Positions 33,481 through 45,345 of a stretch of DNA of 64,000 nucleotides are shown in pieces. The notes below the pieces were generated by a model that worked only from the letters and a program-made list of their open reading frames with translations, was not told the DNA's origin and made no database searches. Each line of letters starts with the position of its first letter. The stretch's first letter is position 1. The stretch comes from Megaleporinus macrocephalus (taxonomy: Eukaryota > Chordata > Actinopteri > Characiformes > Anostomidae). The position numbers and the translations under genes were made by a program. Where the stretch lies: contig CM038725.1 in assembly GCA_021613375.1 (NCBI GenBank), positions 10,849,089 through 10,913,088 on the forward strand, read 5' to 3'.

Positions 33481-36019
33481 ACCACTACAGGAGGGGGCTA
33501 CTGATTTCATACCTAAATTACTGTGAATATAGACCTGGTTTTAATATTTACAGCCAAAACCTCTAACCCTAAATTGCATTTGAGTTGCATAATTTAACAA
33601 GCAACACATGATCACAGCAAATGGCATTCTTTAAAACTATTGATTTTACTAGTTCAAGTGTGGGGGGGTATAGTTTATTGTGTGGTCGGAGTCTAAAAAT
33701 CAGTAACACTAATGACGTGGTAGTGTTATGGTTGCTTCAGGAGTGTAAACTGTAATGTTAATTTATTTAAATAAGCCTAATTAAAATATACAGAGTCACT
33801 CAAAGCAAAAAGATTATGGTCTAAAGTCCAAGTCAGTTAAAAGCTCAAAATAAGTTTTCAACTCATTCGACTGTTTGATAGAATGATCCTATTAATAAAT
33901 GACAGGTAACAGTTAAATAGCTTAATACCAAGAAGGATAGGGCCATAATCGTAATGTTTCAATAACTAGTCATTGCCTAATAGACTAGCCTAACTCCTCT
34001 CAGTTGAAAGTTAGTGTAATACAGAAACAAGCCAATGAAAATCAGAGTTTGTGTCACACCACAGGGTTGAAAAAACACAAAGCAGGTAAATACATAAAAA
34101 AAATAAACAGGTAACTAGCACTCTGTACACTTGCCGCAGTATTTTGCAGAGACAAAGTGTGACTTACCCAAAGACAAGAAATGAGGTGCAAACAATACTC
34201 AGGAAATGTGTAGCATGTGAATTGAGACACCAGCGTATGCCAACGTGTGTATTTGTTTATTCCCTATTAGCTGAATGTCAGTTGGTTAAAATTGCAAGCA
34301 TTGCAGTAGGTGTATCGTTTTGGTTATTTCTGAATTTAATTAACTCTGGATGGTCTGAAGAGAGGTGGTTAATATTACAATAAAACACTGATTCATCCAA
34401 ATTGCCTGCCCATCCCAACAGTTCTGGCAACAGCCCTGGGGGAAGGAATCACGTGATCTTGCTCTGTAAGATAATATTAGTACTAAGTAGTTTTTGAGTA
34501 TGTATCACAGTTACAAGTGTCAAAATTGAGTATACTTAAAATGCATTCTGGATTTTTCAGTATAGTAATGAAGGACACTATTGTCCTACAATGCAACAGG
34601 AAAACAGATAAGGAGGAGCTTCACACATCTGGATTTATTATTTATTTTTTATTAGTATTTTTTTTTAAATGTTAGATGCCGATGTCATCTACGGTGGTGA
34701 TGAAATCAGAGATGTTGTAAAAATTTGTGATCAACTTAACTATCAAAGCAGCCTGTAAAAAATGAATATACTCTACTTAATACATTTATTTGTTAGCACT
34801 TGGTACTAAAACCTCCACCAAAGCAGCATTTTGATCAGTTTGGTATGTTGTGCGTTGTCATAGCAACAGTTTTTCCTCACTTTTAGCAAGAAACAATATA
34901 GTATGTTTATATCTTGTGTGCTAGCCTGCCGAACACATACTATTAGGATTAACACATTGTCATTACTGTGTAGTATTACGGTCGAGATGCAGCTTTAGCT
35001 CCTAGACTCGACAGAGCCGGCCAGTGATGAGGGAAGAGTGGTGTGAACTATAAAGGTTAGGGGGTGTGACAGTAATCTAACTAGTGCAGCAAGTGGGGCT
35101 TGACTGTTATTTGACTTGATTTCTCATAGCTGTCAAGTTGTGTGGAAATTGTGTTGCACACAACTTATCACATGCATTAGAATGGCTTAACTAGGACGAC
35201 AGAGAGACAAGCAGTGTAGTCAGTTTAAACAAATCCAGACAGTAACATTAACATAGAGATACAGTTATGAACACAGTCACAAAGCAAAATTGTCTACAGG
35301 AGGTTTAGAGATTGGCTAGTTAGGGTCCCTAGGCCAGAAGCTGCAATGTCGCAGTTACCCAGCATGAAAGTGTTTAAGGCTGTAAGTGCTGACTCTGTAG
35401 CCACAGAGCTCAAGTGTTGAGAAGAGTAAGCTCAAAAGGGAAGTTAAATAAAGACACAATAAGAGGATAAAACTCTTTGAAGAAGGATTGGGTTGCTCCT
35501 CTGGGTTGCTCCTCTACCAAATTTACTACTATTTACCCCACTCCTGCATCCATCAGTTCAAATCCAGAAGTGTTTTATTTAAAAAGACACCCCCTATCTT
35601 GTATACAGGGACCTCATGGAACAAAAACACACCATCAGCGGACAGAGTGTGTACTATGGAAGTGTAGTATCTAAGTAAATGTTCCAAATCTAGTCTTTTC
35701 GCTCATTTCCCCATTAGCAGTCATTTACAGAGTCCTGACAGCAAAAAAAAAAAAAAACCCTGCCAAATCCCACATGCATTCCATGGTTTATAAGAACACC
35801 ATGATGTAAATCTACAGCCTCCCCTCAAAAGTAACAGCCCCTCTATGCAATAAAGCATTCCCCTTGTCAACAACCGCATAGCAAAACAAGCACAAAAACC
35901 ATACAAAGAGACTAAGATTTACTACTATATGCAATGTAGAGAAAAAGAAAGAAAACCGTTAAGAGTCCCAGCAGAGTAGCAGCAGTAGCAGTGCATTTTA
36001 AGGCAGAAGCCTTTTCCAG
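33481..36019. other. No gene recognised; possible MITE at 34470-34990
   Basis: AT-rich. Between 34470 and 34990, GTACTAAGTAG and GAACACATACTATTAGG are like the ends of fish AGTAC-type MITEs, but I cannot pair them. A short direct repeat (GGGTTGCTCCTCTGGGTTGCTCCTCT, split here as two 13-mers) lies near 35489. Confidence 0.35.
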
Positions 36020-36250
36020 TGCTCATAGGGCAGAAGGCCCTGGACAGGCCGCCAGTCAATTACAAGGCAGACAGACCGACACAGACATACAGACTCTAGT
36101 TCTCCTGACTGCATGCCTGGACCATGAGAGGAAACCAGAGGACCTAAAGGAAACTGACGCAGAACCAGGGGAGAACATGCAAATGCCACAAGAATCAAAC
36201 CCAGGCACATCTTGCTGCAAGGCAACAGCACAAGCCACTGTGCCACCCGG
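36020..36250 (-). mobile_element. Teleost dispersed repeat, family G, copy 3
   Basis: Contains CCCTGGACAGGCCGCCAGTC, GGACCATGAGAGGAAACCAG and GGGGAGAACATGCAAATGCC, ending ACCCGGAG before a poly(A) run. It is diverged from copies 1 and 2. Confidence 0.7.
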
Positions 36251-36257
36251 AGTTAAA

Positions 36258-36259
<2 letters not shown>

Positions 36260-36300
<41 letters not shown>

Positions 36301-36315
36301 ATATATATATATAAT
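36260..36315. repeat. A29 run followed by TA-rich repeat
   Basis: Homopolymer A run to 36288, then TATATA sequence. It lies directly after family G copy 3. Confidence 0.95.
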
Positions 36316-37049
36316 AAAAAAATAAAAAAAAGTACAGATATTTTAAAAACAATAGAGTACTCAAGACAAAACCAAGAAAAGTCTTGATTAAACATGAGTG
36401 CACCGTTTGATGTTGAGCATTGAGAAAAGGTTTAAGCTGGTCATGTAGCAACAGCATTGTGAATCAGTACATTTGTATATAATACCTAAATTTCAGCATA
36501 TGAACTCAGATGTAGTCTGTTTTTAAATGAATGGCTGTCACACCTAAGTGATTAAAACTCTACCTTTAAGCCAGAAAGTTTAACCCCTTACAAACCCAAA
36601 AATCTTACACAACAATAAACAAACCACCAATCGCAACACCACCACCAACACCAATAATAATCAAATATTTGATTTGCGCACACAGAAAATGTAGACATTT
36701 TATCTAGCTTCCTCATTAAGAGACTGAATATTGTAAGTATTCGCTTTATTTTATTTTTTTGACATTTTCATACTAATTTAAAGTGATAGAATCATAATAT
36801 TCTACAATGGCTCAAACTATTTCTAGATGTTTGTAAATGTCTTACTGTGCTGCCAGAAATGTATTTGCTATTTCACATAATAAGCATAAAAACGCACATA
36901 ATAAAAATGACTGAAAACAGGTTTAAACTTGTAATATTCCTGCAACTACTTCATAATGAGAAATATATTTTATCTCCAAAGGTCTGTAGGCATCTGCTTC
37001 CTCAGCATTTCCTCTGAATTTAAGGGTATTAATTGGGAGTTTGTCTGAC
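36316..37049. other. No gene recognised
   Basis: AT-rich sequence with CA/ACC-rich text near 36600-36660 and no supported feature. Confidence 0.4.
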
Positions 37050-37850
37050 TTTACCACAGTGATAGACTCTACTCCTCAGAGAAGTAGAGAGCGTACAGTT
37101 ACAGTAGAAGTTGGAACATTGCTGTGAGGCTTTGATTGCCTTTAGCCAATACAGCATTTGTGAGGTCAGCTGCCTATGATGGATCTCAAATGTCATTACA
37201 CGCAATGACTCCAGAGAAATGGACTGCTCGACAAGCCTAGAGTTGGGGGTCTTTATATGCTATGTAGCCAAGGCTTGGCATTGGGCATAGCGAACTCATG
37301 GCAGCTGCTCCAGAACCTCCTAATCTATTGGCAGTGCTCTTCTTTGCCATCATATGCCGCTGTCACCAACTGATGCACTGAATCAAGTAATTAGGAGCAA
37401 AATTCAGTAATTAAAAGGTGCATAAACACTTTGACACACAGTGCAAGTCTTTAAATGCTGTCTGTCTGCTTCTGACGCTCCATCAAATGGCTGCGCCTCA
37501 AACTGTCTGCCTCGTCTGGGGCCGGTATTGACTTTCTCTCTCGTTTATCGACTCTTTGGAGCATAATGAACGCCCGATGTACAGGGACCTGAGAAATTAC
37601 CGTATGATGATGCCATGCTCGTACTCCTCATCAGTCCATCTCTCCTCCAGAGAAAGTGAAGCTGATTAACATGTGAGGGGAACCGGAGACGGATGAAGCT
37701 TTCATGATGAGCGGCAAAAGCTCAGCTGTCAGAGGACGTTTTGAAAGCAATTTTGGATCTTGTTTACAGTAATTACACGACTCTCAGAGGCATTCAGGAG
37801 TTCGAGCTGTCAAAAGTAAGTACATGCACCACATTGTCTTTCATGACTGC
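37050..37850. promoter_or_regulatory. Candidate conserved island 6 (strongest)
   Basis: About 800 bp with no recognised repeat and clearly higher GC than its flanks. Three TAATTA homeodomain cores lie at 37388-37393, 37408-37413 and 37770-37775. TGTTTAC (forkhead) lies at 37761-37767, with CAGCTGTCAGAGG and GAGCTGTCAAAAG (TALE-type CTGTCA) nearby. No reading frame above about 60 codons. Composition, length and motif clustering resemble vertebrate developmental enhancers; conservation itself cannot be seen here. Confidence 0.5.
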
Positions 37851-37983
37851 CACTTTCTATGACATTGGATTGTTGTTTTAGGCTTCACACTGCTCTCCGT
37901 AAGTTTTTTTTTTATTTTACATGGGACATTACTAGCATTTTAAAGGAATATATTAGATAATTAGTATTAGAAGGTTTAGGACT

Positions 37984-38392
37984 TGAGAGAAATCATCATC
38001 ATATGTACTTTGTTTGTGGAGAACTACCAAATGGACTCTAATACTACCCTCTCTCTGCAGAGAGTTGATCACCCCCCATCCTTTGTTTGTATTTAAATGA
38101 CCATTTGTCTCCTATCGTTAAGGTGATACCAATCACCCCCAGGTGGCAACATACCAACCACCCTTAATGTTGACAACCCAAACTCCCTCCTCACATTTGA
38201 GCCTTTTCTGACTCCTACTTAAACTGGAGTTAGTGAGTTGGACTACATCAGAGATGGGTTGGACTTCAAGAGACTGAACCAGCAACAGACAATCAACTGA
38301 GCTGTACCCACATATTCCCGTGTGAGTCAATAAACTCAAGTCTACGCTGAAGGTCTCCTAACTTCTAATTCCTGAAGGCTGAATTTCTAACA
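37984..38392 (+). mobile_element. Solo LTR, family 1, copy 2
   Basis: This 409-bp LTR starts TGAGAGAAATCAT and ends CTAACA, flanked by GACT on both sides (37980-37983 and 38393-38396), a 4-bp target duplication. It has CTACTTAAACTGG as the TATA-like position and CAATAAACTC as the poly(A) signal near 38328, and aligns with 5388-5873. No partner LTR or coding interior is present. Confidence 0.85.
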
Positions 38393-38396
38393 GACT

Positions 38397-38870
38397 CGTC
38401 TTATTGGTACATTAGCTATTTTAAGGTGCACCTGCTGACACAGGTGTTCAGTTGTGCACATCGCTAGAATGACATTGCCCACAGGATGGGATGGTTTAGG
38501 AATGACATTGCCTATAGGATGGGATGCTTTGGAGGAGTCACACATGAACACCACTTTTTTCACTTTTTCAGATGGAAAGCCGTGGAACTGGGTTCTCTGG
38601 AGTCAGGAAACACCATCCAGTACCTTCAGGATGAGTCAAATTGGCGTTTATGATTCAGAACTAATCATCCAAGGTCAGCACTTGACCTCACTAATGCCTC
38701 TGTGTCTTAATACAACCAAAATGTTCTACAGCAATGTTCTAGCAGCTAGTGTAAATCCCTCCCAAAATAGTAGAGGCTATTACTGCAGTAAAGTTTGGGG
38801 GTACAGTGCAGTGTACAAGCTTTAGGGCATACAGGAACAGATATACTAAGTGAGGCACTAATAACAGACA
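38397..38870 (+). mobile_element. Teleost dispersed repeat with a 123-codon frame
   Basis: Contains the doublet AGGATGGGATGGTTTAGGAA / AGGATGGGATGCTTTGGAGG and, later, TTCTACAGCAATGTTCTAGC and AGTAGAGGCTATTACTGCAG, phrases I know from fish non-autonomous repeats. The open frame at 38454-38825 has Trp-rich, low-similarity text and no splice context; I treat it as a repeat by-product. It begins right at the LTR target site. Confidence 0.55.
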
Positions 38871-38878
38871 ATCTACTG

Positions 38879-39638
38879 CTGAGGTCACTAATAGGCTGGA
38901 CACAGACGTTGTCCAATGGGGAACCAAAGAGATAAACTGTTGCGAATGATTTAATCGGACTGAGTTTATTTTAAGCAACAGAACTTTCTAGTCTTTACGG
39001 TATATGGGCTTTGCGGCACAGTAACCTCACAGACCAATTACGTGTTGTATGATCACCTAAGCCAATCAGATCTGTGCAGATTCGGGAGTGTGGCATGCAC
39101 ACAGGCGAGGTACAAAGCAAGATGCAGGGGTAGCAGAAAAAAAGAAAGAATAACGAGCTCTAAAAACAGAAAAGTTCACAGTAAAACTGAGTGTTTAACA
39201 GGAACGGTTATGGAATGGACCTGCTCGTCTAGTTTTAGAGAATACCGCTCTGTACAACCAACATGTCAATTTGTGAAATTGACACACATTTTATTTACTT
39301 TCTCTGTAAATAAACACTTTAAGATACAATTTTTTTTCCAAACACATTGCTTTTTATGTAGTCCTTGTTTTTATATGAAGTGAGGAAAAACATTCATTTG
39401 AAGTTTATAAATAATTAAATATACTAAATATACTATATAAATACGTAAATATACTGAATGGTATGTGTGAGGTGTTGGTGTTTCAGTAGCTGATGGTATA
39501 AGATGCTGATACTAGGCTACTTCAGTAAACAACATACACCACTGAATCATAACACAAGTTAGAAATGATGACTGTCCGGATCTTGGCCTGAGAAAATCTC
39601 TTAACTGGACCATACTGAATTCTAATTAAATACACCTG
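38879..39638 (+). mobile_element. Non-autonomous hAT-type element, copy 1
   Basis: Aligns along its length with the reverse complement of 59768-60663: CACTAATAGGC, ACGTTGTCCAATG, CGGTATA, GCCAATCAGATCTGTG, GCACACAGGCGAGGTA, GATGCTGATACTAG, GTCCGGATCTTGGCCT and the end AATTAAATACACCTG. The outer ends resemble hAT termini (CAGGGGTATTTAATT in the partner). Flanking 8-mers ATCTACTG and ATGTGCTG agree at six of eight positions, fitting the 8-bp target duplication of hAT elements. No transposase is encoded. Confidence 0.75.
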
Positions 39639-39925
39639 ATGTGCTGGTACTTTGTGCTGGTCCAACTTAGGAAGTCATCTAAGAATGCAAGCAAACACAG
39701 ACGCAACATCATAATTAACAAATGACCACATGTTTAACTCATGAGCTCTTTGTATGAAGATCCAGGTAGAAGAAAAATATGTTTATTATCTCATTTCATA
39801 TTCACTCAGCTGACTTTTATTTTGACTTATGACAAAGATAAAAAATATAAATATTTATATATTTATTTATTCGTTGTTTTGTCTCAAGTCCAAAAAATAG
39901 TCAGCAGAGTGAATTTGAAACAAGA

Positions 39926-40031
<106 letters not shown>

Positions 40032-40134
40032 TTAACATAAGGGATCATGTTGAGGAAGCATGATAATATATTAATAACATTATAAACTCAAGAAAATAAG
40101 TAATTATATTAACATTCTGTGCTGAAACATATGT

Positions 40135-40597
40135 TCATTTTTTTGGCAGGTAAGAAGCGAGCTGAAAGGTTGAGCTAGAGTTCTTTCGTTCACTGGCTGC
40201 ATCATCGCCTTTTGGGAATTTGATCATTTTAAGCTTTATTGCTATGTGCAAAGCATCAAAGGATGGCTGTGAGATGTTATCCATCTTGGTAGATGCTTCA
40301 TTAAAATAATATTCCGCCAGTATTTTGCTCTCTGAGAGAGTGAAAATAAAGTTAACGCGTCCTCTTCAGAGAACAAACTCAGAACTGATGCAGTTCGGTG
40401 CCAAATGTGTTTGGAAACCAAGTGATATTATAAAATCCATGCTTAATTTCACCGAGTGCATCAAGGTCTTTGGGGAATTTTAGAATTTTGAGCATAACTG
40501 CTATGTTTAGTGAATCAAGGGATGGCTGTAATTCTTCTGCAACAGTAGATACTGAAGCCACAGCGCACACTAGTAGGTGTAGTAGTAGCAGTAACAT
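40135..40597 (-). CDS. Candidate small secreted protein gene with internal repeat
   Basis: Minus strand. Exon 1 (40597 down to 40453) starts with an ATG and a clear signal peptide (MLLLLLHLLVCAVASVSTVA), then EELQPSLDSLNIAVMLKILK. A donor GTGAAA at 40452 and an acceptor TTCACTCTCTCAG (ending 40332) bound a 121-nt intron. Exon 2 (40331 down to 40135) continues in phase, contains AEYYFNEAS and SQPSFDALHIAIKLKMIKFP, and stops at TGA. The model encodes about 113 residues. The two QPS blocks agree at 13 of 20 residues with mostly conservative changes and similar DNA, so they are tandem duplicates. Without splicing, exon 1 reads on to a 73-residue protein. No cysteine pairs after the signal, few tryptophans; the repeats could form amphipathic helices. 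I do not know the family. It may be functional, lineage-specific, or a relic. Confidence 0.5.
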
Positions 40598-41164
40598 AGT
40601 AACATGCTTTTAACAACAGTTTGGCAAGTGTTAAATTTGGTAAGTAAGCAAGACTGGTTATTGTTAAAGTCTAAAAATATTATAAATGCAAGTTTTCTAA
40701 ATTTAAGAACATCACACACATTTACAAGAATTGTTTTTTTCCTACATAAATAAAAAAATATATATATATTCTTTCCTCCCTGTAAACGTCAAAGGAAGCC
40801 ATGCTACTGCTAGAATGAGCTTTACCCAGATGTTAAATACAACCCAGTCACTTGTAATAGCTTCTCTTGGCATCAACTGAGGAGAGGAGACCAGTCTGGA
40901 AGGTAATGATGGTTCACTGAGCGTTCTGTTCCAGCATGCAGTGTCTCTAGATACTGACAAACACACTAAATACCCTGTGTTACAGACTCATCATTATCTA
41001 CTGGACATCAGGATCCAGAACAAATTGAGCTGTTGTAAAATATAGGATGTGCCATAAACATCATCTGAGTTTCTGAAAGACTGTCGTAAAGCTCACCAAG
41101 TTTGTAACTGAGCGTTTGTGGCCAATACACTTTATGAGGATGTGACCTGGAGTGTGTGAGAGAC
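40598..41164. other. Upstream flank of the minus-strand candidate gene
   Basis: On the minus strand a TTTATAATATTTTT stretch near 40675-40690 could be a TATA element about 85 nt upstream of the ATG. A 74-codon minus-strand frame at 40742-40966 is unsupported. Confidence 0.3.
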
Positions 41165-41300
41165 TCTCCATCCATCCATCATCTACTGCGTTTCCAGGTA
41201 TCCGAGCTGTAGGGGTAGGAGTCTAAGCAAAGAAACCCAGACATCCATCTCCCCAGCCACCTCCTCTAGCTCTTCCGGGGGCATACCAAGGCGTTACCAA
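41165..41300 (-). mobile_element. LINE 3-prime terminal fragment
   Basis: CCATCCATCCATCATCTACT, TAAGCAAAGAAACCCAGAC, CTCCCCAGCCACCTCCTCTA and ATACCAAGGCGTTACCAAGG are the extreme 3-prime end of the same LINE family as 18236-18770, on the minus strand, and include the part missing there. Confidence 0.75.
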
Positions 41301-41769
41301 GGTAGGGGCAGTCTCTGACTGAGGCAGTCTCTGAGTGAGTCTTTATGTAAAGTGGGTGTGAGCTGAAACAGGAGAGATTATGCATTCCCTTATTTCTTGT
41401 GTTGTGTTGACACCACAACTTTCTAGTGATATGTTGCCCCCTATTTGTTTGGAGTATGAATTGGACAGGTAGCATCATTTTACAAACTAGCAAAAGTACC
41501 ATACCTTTGCACAGGCCATAATTTTATTTTATTATTGTTATTTTCAATATGTTCCATTCAAATAAACCACATATCGTGCACAATGTGTTTCCCGTAGGGA
41601 AACTTAACTTATTTCCACTTTGAAAACCTCTGAAAATAACTTAATAATAGGGGTTTCATCTGATATGTAACCATACCACCTACTGAAATCAAATTGGAGG
41701 GTGCACGCTGCAGCTGTTCATCCCATTATAAGAAAGGAATGAAAAACAAAGACCAAAAGCATTTAGCAT
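41301..41769. other. No gene recognised
   Basis: AT-rich with no supported feature. Confidence 0.4.
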
Positions 41770-42110
41770 CATCTTGTGTACGATCTGAAAGGCACTGCAA
41801 ATGAGTCAAATGTAGGAGAGCGCTGATTTAATTATTTTGCGTAAACATTACAGATTGTTATTATCATTAATTAGAATTCTAAAGAGCAGAGCACCAGCCC
41901 GGTGTGCAAAACTGGGCAGGAAAAAGAAACTTGACTGCGGCAGCAAAACAAAATGAAAAATAGTAATCATTTGCCCGAAGATCTGAAGGAAACTCATTAA
42001 CATAATTTAAGTGAATGTTTTTGTTAGGCTTCCAGAGCTCCTTTGGAAGAAGAAAGCATGAGCAAATGATTGCAGAATTAGGGAATGCAAATAGGATAGA
42101 TCAAAACAAC
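41770..42110. promoter_or_regulatory. Candidate conserved island 7
   Basis: Non-repetitive with TTTAATTATTTTGCGTAAAC and ATCATTAATTAGAATTC (two homeodomain-type cores), AATGATTGCA and ATGCAAAT (POU-type octamer half) near 42086-42093. No open frame. Enhancer-like by motif content only. Confidence 0.4.
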
Positions 42111-43768
42111 AGCAAAGCAATGAATTAGGAGGAGTAAAAGGACATATTACACTGTAAGAAATTAGCAGGACATCTTAAGCAGTATGGACACATTCAGGGG
42201 TGGGTGAATATACAGCCCTGTGCTGCAGGTGGAGAGAAAAACAAAGTAAATATGCCCATGTTAGTGTGACTCCATGCATTAGGGCATTTGAGGCCTAGTT
42301 GTATCAATTCAGTATGAGGGGGAAGGGGGGTTCAGTCAGCAGAGATGGGAAGATCTTGCATTCAGTGAATCAAAAAAATAAATGAAAAACAGAAAATTGG
42401 ATCTAAAAAGATGCCTCAAAAACACTATAAAGATGCTATTATGCATAATGGAAAATACTCTGCTGAAACAAATATTCCTCAATGGTTCCTATATGGGATG
42501 TATGGGGAAAAAAATAAATAAATAAAAATGTAGATGGATAGAACCATAACATGGTTATGAGAACGGCCCACTCTGAGCACAAGAGAACAAGCAAAGCTGC
42601 CACTGCTCTATTAAAAGGTGCCGTAGAACAGATTCCTGTATTTACATTGACATAGTTGAATAAGATGAGCTCAAAACATAAACTGACATTGTGAACTTCA
42701 AACGCTGTTGTTCCTCCTTTAAATACAAATCCTGCATTTAAGGCTAAAACTACCTTCACATTTACCAGCTTTTGAATCAAATGTTCAGTTCCACCTTAAA
42801 CGCTGCAGCTTTTATAGGCACCAAAGTGTAACCGCAGCTCTGGATAGGGTCGAGTGGAAAATGTACAAAAGAAGGAAGACAACTTAATTTCCCACATGTA
42901 TAACAGAGTCTAGGACAACTTTAAATTGAGTGCTTAACACTGAAGAGAAAAGCATTTCTGACAAAACCTGTAAGTAGCAGCCATGCTGTGCGATTTCATT
43001 ACTGTTTGGTGGTTGAAGTGGATCCTCTTGAACTGAAAGGTTCACAGCGTGTAATAGCTGTAATTTGATTTGCGTTGACGTCAAGATCGAAAGCAAGTAA
43101 CTAGTATAGGTAACATTAGCCAAGCAATTAATATTAGTACAAGTAAATAATATGACTAAATTTATTTACACTGTGGTTCATTACATTTTCCTGTCTGTGT
43201 ATATTTTAAAATGTTTCCTCTGTGTGATCATTGCAGTGCCTCATTGTAAACAGAGCTTACAATGGGGGGGTGAGCAGAGCTCAAATCTTTCATGAGCTCA
43301 GCAAAAAAAAGGGGAGTTTCATTTAAATAGCTTGTTTCATTCTAGGTCTAAATCACAGGGTTATATTAAAACAACTACATGCTATAACATTTTACTACAA
43401 GCATATGTGAACATTCATGCACACACACATACACAGCCTCCTTTGTAGGCAGTTTAAAATAAATAAATAAACAAATATTTAAAAAATAATCAGTGGTGAG
43501 ACACAATTTCTAATAAAGCAGCAAACGTATTAGGTTCATTAGTATTGGAATGTTACACCATTTATAAGTTTTTCACATGCAGACATTATTTTCTTTAAAA
43601 GAACCATAAATTGAAACATTATTTAAGGAATCCAGTGTTGTTCTCATGCATGCAAACCCAGTTTCATACCTACCAGATGAAATTGGATTTAAAGATATCT
43701 GGAATAGAGGAACCACTTTTTATACACCATCGCTGACAAAACAAACAAAAAAACAACCAACCAGCCCC

Positions 43769-43769
<1 letters not shown>
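42111..43769. other. No gene recognised
   Basis: AT-rich sequence. Minus-strand frames of 79-113 codons (42439-42780 and 42884-43123) lack splice signals or recognised domains. Confidence 0.4.

Positions 43770-43811
<42 letters not shown>
43770..43811. repeat. (CA)n microsatellite
   Basis: Pure CA run of about 42 bp. Confidence 0.98.
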
Positions 43812-43812
<1 letters not shown>

Positions 43813-43866
43813 AAACTATCATTTGAATACAGCAGCTTTAAATCTTATGAGAGATTCATTATATGT

Positions 43867-44280
43867 GGGTCAGAAATGCTCCAAAATCACTTAAATGTAT
43901 AAAATATATAAATATACAGAATAAAACATTAACTTGCATTTTTAGCCTCTCCCATATAGTTACCATTTTGGAGACAATATGAATACAAGTTCTTATTCGG
44001 ACAACAATGATCTCATCGTGGTCCAATTAAAAACAAGTATCCAAAATAGGATAACTTTACAGGAGAGACCAAAAACAGTCTTTACTTTCAACGTAAATCA
44101 GTGGAACCAGAATTATTATTATTATTAGTAATATTATGTGATTTTGCAGCATTTCTATTGGTCCATTTATTATGGAAATTGTACACAATGTAAACGACAG
44201 CTGTTGTGATTAAATGATGTAGAAAAATGAAATGAAAAAAAAACAAGACGCATGTTTTTTATTGGAGAGTGATGTTATGC
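43867..44280. mobile_element. Family R, head-to-head pair
   Basis: A minus-oriented copy (AATGCTCCAAAATCACTTAA, then the end GGACAACAATGATCTC near 43999-44014) abuts a plus-oriented copy (GTGGTCCAATTAAAAACAAG, GGAGAGACCAAAAACAGTCT, CATTTCTATTGGTCCATTTA, ATTGGAGAGTGATGTTATG). The two termini meet at 44010-44030. Confidence 0.7.
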
Positions 44281-44937
44281 AGATGTGGGGGCCTATGTTT
44301 AATGAACTTTATAAGCTTTCCTGCTGTACTCAAAACTATACTTTATTTTTTTTACTAAATTATAATTAACGGTATCAGTTCAAAATAAGCTTCCAAATCT
44401 CAGCAGGAGGCAACAAGCAGAAACACTTAAATAAATAAATAAATAAATATAATTAAATGTTGAACCTTTACATCCTCATTTTCACACATCACATTTACAA
44501 GGATGCTTCCTTTGGAGCCCTGGCTCTAACCCTACATCTTAAGTTTTTAAGCATGTACATTTCATTGAGTGATTTAGTTTTCCACAGTCATGCAGGGCAA
44601 ACGATTAGAATAACTATGAATAAGAACAATTCTGGAGATAGTGTATTGTATGTGGATTTCTTCTGACAAAAGAGAATGAGGTTGGTCAGATTCTGGGCGT
44701 GGAAAGCCAAAATGATGATTGATGTAGTTTTGAAAAGATCCTATGTGGGTAAGTGTCCAATTCACAGCTCCAAACTGGATTACACTCCCTGAAAATTCAT
44801 GCTGTTCTAAATTCGGAAGTGCTAGTTTGTCTGCCAGCTTTTTCCTGAGGTTGCTAATTAGTCAGTTGTCCAAAGGGAACCAAAAAGTTTCCAGTGATTT
44901 GCAGAGGGGAGCAACAGCTCTGAGTAAACTCACACAG

Positions 44938-44983
<46 letters not shown>

Positions 44984-45345
44984 GTAGTCCTGTCAAAAAT
45001 ACTATTTAATAGCAACAGAACAACAGTAGAGTGGAAAAAAGTCCAAACGGAATGTACGCAACCTAATGGCCGTAGAGGCCAAAGAGTTATTACTATTATT
45101 GTCTTCCATCTGTATAAATCAGGTTCCTTGCAAATGGGCTGCGCTGACATAGAATTATACCCTTTAGGTTGTGCAAATGCATTAAGCAAGCACAGAAATA
45201 ATGTTCTATTTTCTGTCCATCATACAGGCTGCAAAGGGCATGTGCTCTGAATCAGGGCAGAATTTTTTGGCCATTGCACATGCTTTATAACCATCACTCA
45301 GCAGTCCACCAACATAGTGCAATGCACTTGATTTGAGGCCTGACC
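44281..45345. other. No gene recognised; (CA)n at 44941-44981
   Basis: AT-rich with (AAAT)n near 44425-44448 and a 41-bp CA run. No supported gene. Confidence 0.45.

Noticed and set aside
38454..38825. A 123-codon plus-strand open frame, among the longest in the window
   Set aside because: It lies in sequence with phrases of a common teleost repeat, begins with a repeated DNA doublet and has no splice context or domain.
40742..40966. A minus-strand frame just upstream of the secreted-protein candidate, considered as a further exon
   Set aside because: It has no clear splice sites linking it to 40597, and the candidate already has its own start codon and signal peptide.
42439..42780. A 113-codon minus-strand frame
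   Set aside because: It lacks splice signals and codon-like composition; nothing similar is recognised.
43770..43811. Tandem arrays considered as possible CRISPR or satellite arrays, here and at 24844-25103
   Set aside because: CA and TA runs are simple microsatellites. The 41-bp array has no unique spacers and lies in an LTR of a eukaryotic genome.
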